Below are positions 11,901 through 20,869 of a stretch of DNA of 64,000 nucleotides, in pieces. Made by a program: the position numbers and the translations under genes. Where the stretch lies: assembly GCA_032158295.1 (NCBI GenBank), contig CM063249.1, forward strand, positions 962,501 to 1,026,500. The letters are read 5' to 3'. The DNA comes from Pycnopodia helianthoides (taxonomy: Eukaryota > Echinodermata > Asteroidea > Forcipulatida > Asteriidae). Position 1 is the first letter of the stretch; each line of letters starts with the position of its first letter. The notes below the pieces were generated by a model. The model was not told the origin of the DNA. It was given only the letters and a program-made list of their open reading frames with translations, and did not search any database.

Positions 11901-14900
11901 TACATGCTGGAAAGTTGGGGGGGGGGGGAAACATCAGCCTTCCGGCAAAAAAATTGAGGAAAATTTGTCGTTGTTCCAGGCAATTAAAAATATTTATCGT
12001 ATGTCTGTCCGAAAAATTGGTCGCAGAAAAACACTTCTTATGACGTGACGTGGTTAAAGGCATTTTTCTTTGTAGTTAGTTCTTGTGAGGGATATTTGTG
12101 TCTAGCATCAGGAAAGACTTACCCTGCAGTTTTGTTTGAAATGAAAGATTTTGTGATCATTCAGTGAAATGTTTGTCATCTAAACTTATCCATTTCATGA
12201 CTACATAATCATGAGAAAAGATGTACTTGGATTGAAAGATTGTTGTGTGAAACTTTCTCTGAACTTTTCTGAAGATTTCTTATTACTAAGCACCCTATCC
12301 TACCTACCAAACACCCATTCACTGCTAAGCATCCTGTCCTACCTACTAAATACCCATTCACTGCTAAGCACCCTGTCCTACCTACCAAACACCCATTCAC
12401 TACTAAGTACCCTACTCTACCTACCAAACACCCATTCACTACTAAGCACCCTGTCCTACCTACCAAACACCCATTCTCTACTAAGCACTCTATCCTACCT
12501 ACCAAACACCCATTCACTACTAAGCACCCTGTCCTACCTACCAAACACCCATTCACTACTAAGCACCCTATTCTACCTACCAAACACCCATTCACTACTA
12601 AGCACCCTGTCCTACCTACCAAACACCCATTCACTACTAAGTATCCTGTCCTACCTACCAAACACCCATTCACTACTAAGCACCCTATCCTACCTACCAA
12701 ACACCCATTCACTACTAAGCACCCTATCCTACCTACCAAACACCCATTCACTACTAAGCACCCTATCCTACCTACCAAAACACCCATTCACTACTAAGCA
12801 CCTGTCCTACCTACCAAACACCCATTCACTACTAAGCACCCTATCCTACCTACCAAACACCCATTCACTACTAAGCACCCTATTCTACCTACCAAACACC
12901 CGTTCTCTACTAAGCAACCTATCCTACCTACCAAACACCCATTCACTACTAAGCACCTTATTCTACCTACCAAACACCCATTCACTACTAAGCAACCTAT
13001 CCTACCTACCAAACACCCATTCACTACTAAGCACCCTATTCTACCTACCAAACACCCATTCACTACTAAGCAACCTATCCTACTACATGTACTAAACACC
13101 CATTCACTACAACAAGTACCCTATCCTACCTACCCTACCAAACACTTGTTCACTACTAACCAAGCACTCTATCCTACCTACCAAACACCCATTCACAAAA
13201 AAACCACCATATCCTACCAAGAATCCCATACATGTACCCCAATTCCACTACCCACAGCCATATTCCACTTGCAAACCTTTATCCACAAACCCCAAACCCT
13301 TAATACATTAACCTCAAACCCGTACCTCAAACCTGTTTCTCACTTACCATAAACCTTTACCTAACTTTTTGATTCCCCTATCACACTACCTCACACCCCT
13401 ATCCCACTAACCTCAAACCCCAATTACACTGTTACCTCATACCTCTAGTCCTCTATCCTACTAACCTCATACTCATATCCCACTGACTTCACCCCTATTC
13501 CACTAACCTCAAATCCGACCCCACTATTACCGTAAACCCCAACCCCAAAATACCCCATATCCCATCCCACTAACCTCAAACCCACCCCACTATTACCGTA
13601 AACCCCAACCCCACAATTACCCCAATCCCATCCCACTAACCTCAAACACCCAACCCCCACTTATACCTCAAACCCCAACCCCACTACTACTTCAAATCCC
13701 AGCCCACCCATTATCCCTACCCCTAATGTACTAACCTCAACCTCGAAGCCACTTATACCTCAACCCTAACCCCACTACATGTATAACCTTTTATCCCTAC
13801 CCACTAACCTCATACCCATTCACACTAAGCAACTATCCTACCTACATGTACTAAACACCCATTCACTACCAACAAGTACCCTATCCTACCTAACCTACAA
13901 CACTGTCCCACTAACCTCAAACCCTTAACCCCATCCTAGTAGCCCCAAACCCCTCCCCTACTAACCGCACCCCCTACTAACCACATCCCCTACTAACCCC
14001 CCCCCTACACCACCCCTACTACCACCCCTACTAACCACCCCTGAATGTTTTCCTTTCTCCACACACAACTTCTTTCTCAAGTCCTGTTGCAGTAGTAGTG
14101 GTGGGAGCCTAACTGACTTATGTTGTGGGGACGGGGGTCTGTGCTCCTGTCTAAGCTGTGATGTGAGTATCTTCATCATCCTTTCTTACCCTTCAAGACG
14201 TTTGGGTGTCCTCATCTGTAGAGGTCTCTCTAGTCAACGGATGTAGAAGTGCTCTTTTTAGTCAGTGTCATTCATGTATGAGTCGTTTCTCAGATTCAAA
14301 TGTTTTGGGGTAAAAAATTATCAAAACCATTATTATTCTTAGGGAATCCTTTTTCAAATTAGTTTTAATACTATCAACAGCTGCAGTGCTTCTCACCATA
14401 AGTAAGTTTTTGTGTCTAAAATGGTGAGTTTGATTTGCTAAAAACTGCTTTATTCACAAATCGTCACTGTTTTCACGAAGAGCTAATTTAGGCTACTTAA
14501 CAAAACTTTTATGTTTGGAGAAAACCCATTGAAGTTAAACTATTTTTGAAGTCACTGTTTCAGACACTGTTTGTCATTGAAATGTTGACTTTTTTTCAAT
14601 CATGAAAGTGGAGATTTTAAATCAAGCAAATATTTTGCTATTTTAATTATACTTAGTTTAATTAATGAGTAATTAACTGTAAACACAAGTGTCTCTTCGT
14701 GAAAACTGCAAAACGAGGTATGTGTGCAGCATGTCGTGTACAAACTAATGCGCAAACGACAAGTGTCTGTTCGTGAAAACTAAAATTTATTTAGGGTGTA
14801 CAAATTTCCCCTTCGTGTAAACTAAAAACGCAGAGTAGTCATTTTTGGCACCGTGCCAGCGCTATGCACTTCAATGTAACAAATGGCACATATAAATGTG

Positions 14901-17690
14901 TCTGTTCGTGAAAACGAAGAACTTATAGTTTGGTAAAATGGTCTAGTGCTAATTAGTGTATGTAAAAAGTATAACGTTTTATCACTTGAAACTTGGGGAA
15001 AATGTTGATGTCAATAGTAATATTCAAAATATGTAAAAACATCGGTTTGCCAAAATAGTACACTTTTTGTCAGAAATTGCCTCTTCGTGAAATCGGTGAT
15101 GAAATGCTCAATCTTTCTCACTGCCGCACAGATCAGGAACAGCCTGGCATAGTTTATGTACTTGTATTATTCAAAACCACAGTAGATGATATTGAATGGT
15201 CAGACAGTAGGACGGGTTGACTGTGTACTGTGTAGATGCATTCACCACATGATATCATAATATTGTAGGCTAGTATACATGTAGTTTATCTATCATTAAA
15301 ACCACAGTTGATGATATTAAATGGTCAGACAGTAGGAGGGTTGACTGTGTACTGTGTAGATGCATTCACCACATGCTATCATAATAATGTAGGCTGGTAT
15401 AGTTTATCTATCATTAATTAACTTGAATAATCTCATTTGACCAGTGAATGCCAAACTGATGAAATTGAGTTACTCCTTTTGAATGTTGCTTGCTGATGCA
15501 GCGAAGCATTTTTTCAAATATATTTTTGAATGAGCCGAGTATTAAACTGAATGAACTTCTTTTTAGGAAAACCTATATTACACTTCTTCTTTATTCGTAC
15601 ACAAATCTTGAAAGACAACCTAGTTAGTGAATGATTTTCCTCTTGGGGCTTCTGGCAATGGCTGATGCCAATTTGTTCCTGTGGCTTACAATGGAGTTGT
15701 GTCGCACCCAAACAGCATACTGCATAATTGTTGCTATGTACAATCTTGGGCAAAGGCAAACACAAGTTGTACTTTAAGTTTGCAGTGAAAGTCTCCTTTG
15801 AAGGTTAAATGTATTTTATTAAAGTCCAATGCAAATATCTGATTTCAATTTATGATGTTGTTGTCAAAAATGTTTGGCCTGTGTTTACTCCATGCCATGA
15901 CAAGATCACACCTGATGCATTTCCCATCTAGCCTTGAATGTTTTTGGTTTTTTAATCTGCACATTGCATGTGAACAGGAAAACTAGTTCTGAAACAGGTT
16001 GCTTTGGTTCAGTAATGTGGCATTTTTATTGCAATGATGGCATTTTGCGTGTTACAGCTTACTCATGATCATCCACTTTGCAAATCACTCTCCATGGCAG
16101 TCTAAGACCTTTTCAGAACCACAGCTTAGTCTTGGGCTGAGGCATAGGCTCGTTCAGTTATTTTGAAAATGTGTGCTTTCCTTCCTTAGGGAGTAATGCA
16201 AAATTAAACAGGCAGTAAATTGAGGTTTTTAAAAGATTTTTCGAGGTTATGCAGGGTTCAACCTTGCTGGCTTTTAGCTTGTTTAACTGCATTTCTCTCA
16301 CACAGGGCTTTAAATGGGCAAATGGAGCCCAAGTCTAAGCCCAAGACAAAGCCATGGTTTCGAAAAAGGACCCAAGTTAAAATTGATATTATTATTTACT
16401 TTTTCCATGAAAATTATTGTTTCTCCCTCATCACACGATCTCTGAAAATTAAATAAGGAAATTTGTCATTATTCATTAGTCAATATTTTCACCCATATGT
16501 GTACCATAGAGTTCTGTATGATCTACTTACAATTCTTCGGCTCAGGACTATAAGGTCATTAGAGCAGTTTGTAGGGATTTCATAAAATTGGTTTTGCATA
16601 TTTCAGAGCTCTTGGTAAATAGAGTTTATTGATCAACAGTGGTCTAACTGTTTGGAAAAACATTTATTTGTAGATTTTGATTTTTAGTTTTTCAACTTAA
16701 TACTAATTTTTCATTTCATACCCTTTTGATCATTCTGGATGTGAAATTGCAAATAACGACCTTATAGCACTGAGCCGATGACTTATTGATGATGATACAA
16801 TGGCGACTAGTCCCAATGACCTCAGGCCAGGCATTTTACATGTTCATGTGTTCTCTGCTCTAAAGCACAAAACATGGACAGTAATGCCACTGCCTGCCGC
16901 ACTCACCATTTTGGGAGTCAAGTTGAAAGTAAATACTATGGGAAGTGTGTCAACCTAAAATGTGTACTTCACTGTATAATAACAATAACAATAATAACAA
17001 TAATAACATTTTAATAGATAGAGAATATTATTTGGTTTTACCCTTTCACCGATGTGTGTAAAGCACTATATACTCAGTACCTCCCCGGGTTCTGTAAAAA
17101 AAAAAATAATAATAATAATAATAATTGAATTATTATGACCCAATTCCATGCAAGGCTGTTCAATGGCGCATGGCAATGTACACTAGCCAAATTAAGAAAA
17201 ACCACTGGAAATAACACACTGAGACATTAGCTCCCAAAATGGCGCAACCAAGATTATTGGTTGAGATGACGTCGGGTGGATTGGGTCAAAAGGGAAAATT
17301 TGCTGGAACTTAAGGAAATGACTGAAAAAGATTTGTTGTCATTTGACCTTTTTTGGGCTTTTTCGTAGTTTATACCCGCGCTTGTTGTTGTGTTTTTTTC
17401 TAATGATGAATAAAGAATGTTTTCCATGCAGGGCTGAAATTCATTACAGGAGCTCATCATAAACTAACAATTAAGTTTGAATTCCACTAACTCCATACAA
17501 AGGTCCTCTCTGCACATCATGGTTGTTATATACATGTAATGTAAAATAATCCTTTCAATTTTATCTTCCTCCTTTTCCACTCCCCACTCCCCTACCCCAC
17601 CAACAGTGTGCAGGATGCGACTGCGCTTGCCAAGCCCCAGAGTGCGACACGATCGACTGCTTCTGCTTCAAGATAAACATGCACAACTAG
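5942..17690 (+). CDS. Cysteine-rich single-pass membrane protein, unrecognised (gene span, 7 exons)
   Basis: Not recognised. Exons 5942-5950, 6313-6366, 6465-6581, 7447-7602, 8193-8273, 14082-14162 and 17607-17690 join in phase 0 throughout into 582 nt, 193 residues plus stop. Domains seen: a short polar N-terminus (about residues 1-30), one hydrophobic segment LLLPVPVIVVLAVGGYLLLI onward to LLVV (about 30-55), then R-Q-C-L-V and a tail of about 135 residues with more than 30 cysteines, many as CC, CxC or CxxC. With no signal peptide ahead of the membrane segment and basic residues right after it, a type III topology with a cytosolic Cys-rich tail is one reading; the opposite topology would make it a disulfide-rich ectodomain. 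AATAAA occurs at 17918 and 18074. The splice junctions and cysteine pattern make it convincing as a gene; the first two exons are the weakest part. Confidence 0.75.
6313..6366 (+). CDS. Cys-rich protein exon 2
   Basis: It encodes LPVDLVPEGLGKYSAQTS in phase 0 and ends at a GTGTAAG donor. The acceptor AACAAG at 6312 keeps the frame; the stronger acceptor ATCTTTAG at 6298 would add 14 nt and need a different upstream phase. Confidence 0.55.
6465..6581 (+). CDS. Cys-rich protein exon 3, membrane segment
   Basis: Acceptor AAACAG, donor GTAAAT. It holds the single predicted transmembrane helix (VPVIVVLAVGGYLLLIVILL), ending VVRQCLV. Confidence 0.75.
6826..6862. repeat. (ATT)n microsatellite
   Basis: An uninterrupted run of ATT triplets with one GTT, in an intron of the Cys-rich gene. 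Confidence 0.9.
7447..7602 (+). CDS. Cys-rich protein exon 4
   Basis: Acceptor TTCCCAG, donor GTGAGT. It encodes 52 residues starting ARGICMACAPCGKEDGSLQC, with CAEGCNCC and CLDSLCGPPDN further on. Confidence 0.8.
8193..8273 (+). CDS. Cys-rich protein exon 5
   Basis: 81 nt, acceptor TTTTTCAG, donor GTAAGT. It encodes RCSIAKCLSCQTCQNETCC and GDDNTGCE. Confidence 0.8.
8503..8790. repeat. C-rich minisatellite, G4-prone on minus strand
   Basis: Irregular array built from CCCCTCCCCCAAACCCCCT and CTCCCTACC modules. The minus strand has dozens of runs of four or more G. Open frames across it are proline repeats and not a gene. Confidence 0.9.
8985..9540. repeat. Degenerate repeat of GATAGTTATCAACCCAATAA type
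   Basis: Degenerate units of about 25-30 bp (TTAATAGTTATCAACCCAA and GATAGTTATCGACCCAATAA) recur before and after a unique insert at about 9060-9350. Confidence 0.6.
9755..9885. mobile_element. Small inverted-repeat element
   Basis: The ends TTTCACAAAGAGTTAAGATT and TTTTTGTGCTTTGTGAAC are roughly inverted. The same element, better preserved, is at 49211-49346, sharing AAGATTGATCT, AACTGCAAA and ATACTGACAAC. Confidence 0.6.
10935..11293. mobile_element. TTAA MITE family A, copy 1
   Basis: Begins TTAAAGGAACATTACAGAAT and ends with the inverted complement ATTTCTGTAATGTTCCTTTAA. Length about 359 bp, opposite in orientation to copies 2, 3 and 5. TTAA at both ends fits a piggyBac-type target site, which is an inference. 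Confidence 0.85.
11439..12057. mobile_element. TTAA MITE family C, copy 1
   Basis: Starts TTAACCACTTCACATCGG and ends TATGACGTGACGTGGTTAA, about 619 bp. It is inverted relative to 61500-62116, with which it shares internal blocks including the TGGCAGCCTGTCCATTCTTG complement. Confidence 0.8.
12285..13090. repeat. 39-bp tandem array, about 20 copies
   Basis: The unit is CACCCTATCCTACCTACCAA followed by ACACCCATTCACTACTAAG. Because 39 is a multiple of three and the unit lacks stops, long frames stay open on both strands; this is a property of the repeat. Units vary mainly at CCCTATC/CCCTGTC/CCCTATT. Confidence 0.95.
13091..14040. repeat. Degenerate C-rich CTAACCTCAAACCCC repeats
   Basis: Decayed array of short C-rich units (CCACTAACCTCAAACCCC, CATCCCACTAACCTC) continuing from the 39-bp array to just before exon 6 of the Cys-rich gene; a fragment of the 39-bp type recurs at 13820-13890. 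Confidence 0.8.
14082..14162 (+). CDS. Cys-rich protein exon 6
   Basis: 81 nt, the same length and phase as exon 5, across a 5.8-kb repeat-filled intron. Acceptor TTTCTCAAG, donor GTGAGT. It encodes SCCSSSGGSLTDLCCGDGG and LCSCLSCD. Confidence 0.75.
14465..15105. repeat. Element with repeated CTTCGTGAAAAC motif
   Basis: GTCACTGTTTTCACGAAGAG near 14470 is inverted to CTCTTCGTGAAATCGGTGA near 15080, suggesting terminal inverted repeats about 640 bp apart. Inside, near-copies of TGTCTSTTCGTGAAAAC recur near 14690, 14765, 14810 and 14900. Confidence 0.6.
15165..15420. repeat. 117-bp tandem repeat, two inverted copies
   Basis: Two consecutive units containing ATGGTCAGACAGTAGGA, GACTGTGTACTGTGTAGATG and TAGTTTATCTATCATTAA, the reverse complement of the array at 1600-1905. 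Confidence 0.85.
16975..17130. repeat. AAT/AAC microsatellites flanking a SINE fragment
   Basis: AATAACAATAACAATAATAAC near 16978 and (AAT)n near 17103 flank a fragment at 17045-17095 with TGTGTAAAGCACTATATACT, shared with 29240-29290 and 40470-40510. Confidence 0.7.
17607..17690 (+). CDS. Cys-rich protein terminal exon
   Basis: Acceptor CCAACAG after a pyrimidine tract. It encodes CAGCDCACQAPECDTIDCFC and FKINMHN, then TAG. Candidate poly(A) signals lie at 17918-17923 and 18074-18079. Confidence 0.8.
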   Translation, partial: CAGCDCACQAPECDTIDCFCFKINMHN

Positions 17691-18767
17691 ACGAGGCTGA
17701 GTTGTAACCATAGCAACGTCTCCCTTACCAACCGCAGACAACTAACGCATGGATGATGCACCATGGTAACAGTGCCCTAAATACCACAGGATTTACCAAG
17801 GGATTTTGTATGTTATGGATTACATTAACGATTTGTGTAAAAAAAAAAGTCAATATTGACTTAAATTTCAGACCAAAGCAAGTTTGTGAGAGAAGTGAGT
17901 ATATTTTTCTTAAAGCTAATAAAAGGGCACCTGTGACTTCAGATAGATTTGAAACTGAACGGCACTCCAGTCAATTTGGTAAAAGAAAATTAGTATGAAG
18001 GAGTGGCACACATTCAGAGATCTTTGTCGGTGTCTGCAACCTGTTTAATGACAGGAATAATTAAATTGCAGAAAATAAACTGTTGTCACAAAATCTAGAT
18101 ACAATATAATTTCAAACATTTTGACTTTCATTTTTGCGGGAGCATGTCTCGTTTGTTTCATTTACAGATTGATTGTCGGACTTAATTTACAATTTTTTAA
18201 ATTCTGTACAAAGTGTGTGTATATTTAGATGTGAGTATTTGGTCACAGAATGCCTTGTACTGTACTTCATTGATGATCACAAAGCTCAGTACTTTTTTCA
18301 TTGAACAAGCTTTGCCAGGTTGTTTTGCCAAAATAATGGCTACAAATCTTTCAAATGAGACACTGAACGAAACAAACTGTCAACGATTACTAATAGTTAG
18401 ATAGGAGTTAATGATTTTTTGTCGGGAACCAACCATAGTACCTGCAGCCATGTACAAACAATTTGTTACAAATATTCATGTATTGTGTGTGGCATACATA
18501 ACAGTTTCATGTTTTTTTTCCGTTTCAAAACAGGATTCATTTGCCTTGTGAAAAAATAGTTTTGCTGCGAAAAATTTTGCGATGAAACTTTTAGGGCACC
18601 GGTATAAGTTTGAATTTTATTAGTACTACACTTTCCTATGTCAAGTACTTCAAGTTCGTAAGTCAAGTTCATTTCTAAAACTCTGTGGAAAGTAAAACCT
18701 TTGATACAAATAGTTGCCTTGATGTCCATTTTGACACTTGGTTTATATTTTTAATCATCTAAAACTG

Positions 18768-19145
18768 TTAAAGGAACATTACAGAATTGGTAATTGTAAA
18801 ATATACTTTTGATCACAGATTTACATAAAACTTACACGGTCTAATGATGATGATAGTAGAAAACATCCCTTGAAATATTTCTGAAATGCCATATTTGATG
18901 AGATATGAATAAACTAATTTTCCGATTGGAGTTTATCGCTCAGTGAGCGTTTTATTCATTTGTTGAATCTATACGATTTCATGCAAATGTGTAATCGGTT
19001 TTTCACTATTTTCTCGTGACCCAGATGGCCGATCGATCTCAAACTTCTACAGGTTTGTCAGTTTATGTATATGGTGGATTAGATAAAGTGCTTACACTGC
19101 CAGTAACTTTTGTTATCAATAACCAATTCTGTAATGTTCCTTTAA
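18768..19145. mobile_element. TTAA MITE family A, copy 2
   Basis: TTAA at both ends, inverted ends AAAGGAACATTACAGAATTGG, 378 bp. It contains the shared internal block GATCGATCTCAAACTTCTAC and a short palindrome CGCTCAGTGAGCG. Confidence 0.9.
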
Positions 19146-19309
19146 AGTCAGGGTAATGTTAGACTGGTCTCCTATCTTGATGTGCAAGGATGAAGACAGT
19201 CAATGATTTTGCAAACCTATTGATTTCATTGGATAGATATTATACATGCAATTTATTCACCAGCCTCGGAGTGTGACATCAGATGATCGGGCTAGGGTAA
19301 TGCGTTTTT

Positions 19310-19836
19310 AATGTGTGTTCAATATGTGTTCAATGTGTGTTCAATGTGTGATCAATGTGTGTTCAATGTGTGATCAATGTGTGTTCAATGTGTGTTCAAT
19401 GTGTGATCAATGTGTGTTCAATGTGTGATCAATGTGTGTTCAATGTGTGATCAATGTGTGTTCAATGTGTGTTCAATGTGTGTTCAATGTGTGTTCAATG
19501 TGTGTTCAATGTGTGATCAATGTGTGTTCAATGTGTGATCAATGTGTGTTCAATGTGTGATCAATGTGTGTTCAATGTGTGTTCAATGTGTGATCAATGT
19601 GTGTTCAATGTGTGTTCAATGTGTGATCAATGTGTGTTCAATATGTGTTCAATGTGTGTTCAATGTGTGTTCAATGTGTGATCAATGTGTGTTCAATGTG
19701 TGTTCAATGTGTGTTCAATGTGTGTTCAATGTGTGATCAATGTGTGTTCAATGTGTGATCAATGTGTGTTCAATATGTGTTCAATGTGTGTTCAATGTGT
19801 GTTCAATGTGTGTTCAATGTGTGATCAATGTGTGTT
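19310..19836. repeat. 11-bp satellite with two interleaved variants, about 48 copies
   Basis: The units AATGTGTGTTC and AATGTGTGATC alternate irregularly; a few have AATATGTGTTC. Open frames over it encode Cys-Val repeats and are artefacts of an 11-bp unit read in all frames. Confidence 0.95.
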
Positions 19837-19850
19837 GAGAAGTCTTTTGA

Positions 19851-19865
19851 ACGCTAGGTGGCAGC
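19851..19865 (+). promoter_or_regulatory. CTCF-like motif, pointing right
   Basis: ACGCTAGGTGGCAGC agrees with 13 of 15 positions of CCASYAGRKGGCRSY. No binding evidence; the motif is part of an element end. Confidence 0.3.
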
Positions 19866-20156
19866 AGACTTTACTTAATCATTAAGAAGCACCTCCATGC
19901 TATAACTAGTAAACTTACAGGTACAACCATGCTTACAAGTGGTTGTAACCGCAAGATTACTAGTTATAGTTACTCATGGTTGTACCCGCAAGTTTACTAG
20001 TTATAGTTACTCATGGTTGTACCCTCAAGTATACTAGATATATTTACTTCAATGCAATGTGTCATACATCACTTAATTAGTCATTGTTAGAAAGCATTGG
20101 TTTTTTTTAAGCATGCCCATACATTCCTTAGAACAATGGATTTACCTGGTAACTTT

Positions 20157-20171
20157 GCTGCCACCTAGCGT
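20157..20171 (-). promoter_or_regulatory. CTCF-like motif, pointing left
   Basis: The reverse complement of GCTGCCACCTAGCGT is the same sequence as the motif at 19851, giving a convergent pair about 300 bp apart. Confidence 0.3.
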
Positions 20172-20175
20172 CCAC

Positions 20176-20869
20176 TCATGCCTCACATTGTACCTTGTTC
20201 TCCCTTTTACATGTTCATTTCTTTAAGGAAAATGCAGAAGAGAAATTTGCGGCGCCCGATAAAACGATCAAATTTAATGTGCATATTAAATATTTAATTA
20301 GTTATGGTTTATTCTGCTGAACAAGTAATTGATTTAGTGCTACAAGTTCCTTTTATGCAATGTGGTGAACTTACTTAGAAAGGTACAGTCATTTATGTCG
20401 ATTCGGCTTGTAAGTTAATGTTAATTTGAAACTGCCCATGTCTGTCATGTTACTGACATTTCGAACTTGACAATGTTCCATTCGGTGTTGTTTGTAAATA
20501 TAAGAATCTAATGGAAATATTTAAAGAATACAAAATACAAAGGTAAAATAAATGAAAGGATAGCAAGTTTGAGAATTAAATAATTACTTTCTTTCATGTC
20601 ATTCTTTATTAAAGATGGATAAATTGTATTCTCCAATTCTCATCATACATTACCAAACATGTAGGCCTACTTTTCAATTTGAGTCAATATAAGGTCATCA
20701 TTTTTTACTAGTTTTCGAGGGATAAAAAGATAGCTGTGTAAACCTGTGAAGATGTTACATTAATACAAGATTTGCTCAGAGTATAATTATTTTTTTTTTT
20801 TACCAAAAGTCCGTTTAAAAAGTTGAGACTACGGCTAGGGGGTTGCTAAGGACGTCCTTTACTAAAAAT
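20176..20869. other. Gene-free AT-rich stretch
   Basis: No exon or repeat recognised; it separates the CTCF-like element from the large satellite. Confidence 0.5.

Larger units (their letters stand above)
19849..20175. mobile_element. Inverted-repeat element with CTCF-like ends
   Basis: The ends GAACGCTAGGTGGCAGCAG and GCTGCCACCTAGCGTCC are inverted. The interior carries repeated palindromic pieces (AACTAGTAAACTTACAG, ACTAGTTATAGTTACTCATG). A decayed relative of the right end sits at 48556-48590. Confidence 0.65.

Noticed and set aside
12285..13090. CRISPR-like array
   Set aside because: Units are contiguous with no unique spacers, and the genome is eukaryotic.
12211..13099. Long open frames (294 aa plus; 192 and 101 aa minus) over the 39-bp array
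   Set aside because: The repeat period is a multiple of three and the unit has no stops; open on both strands, no splice context, unit variants are not biased to codon position.
13445..13660. Gly/Val-rich minus frame
   Set aside because: Translation of decayed C-rich repeats.
19542..19885. Cysteine-rich frames of repeated MCVQCV/INVCS type
   Set aside because: Direct translation of an 11-bp satellite. It is not related to the real Cys-rich gene.
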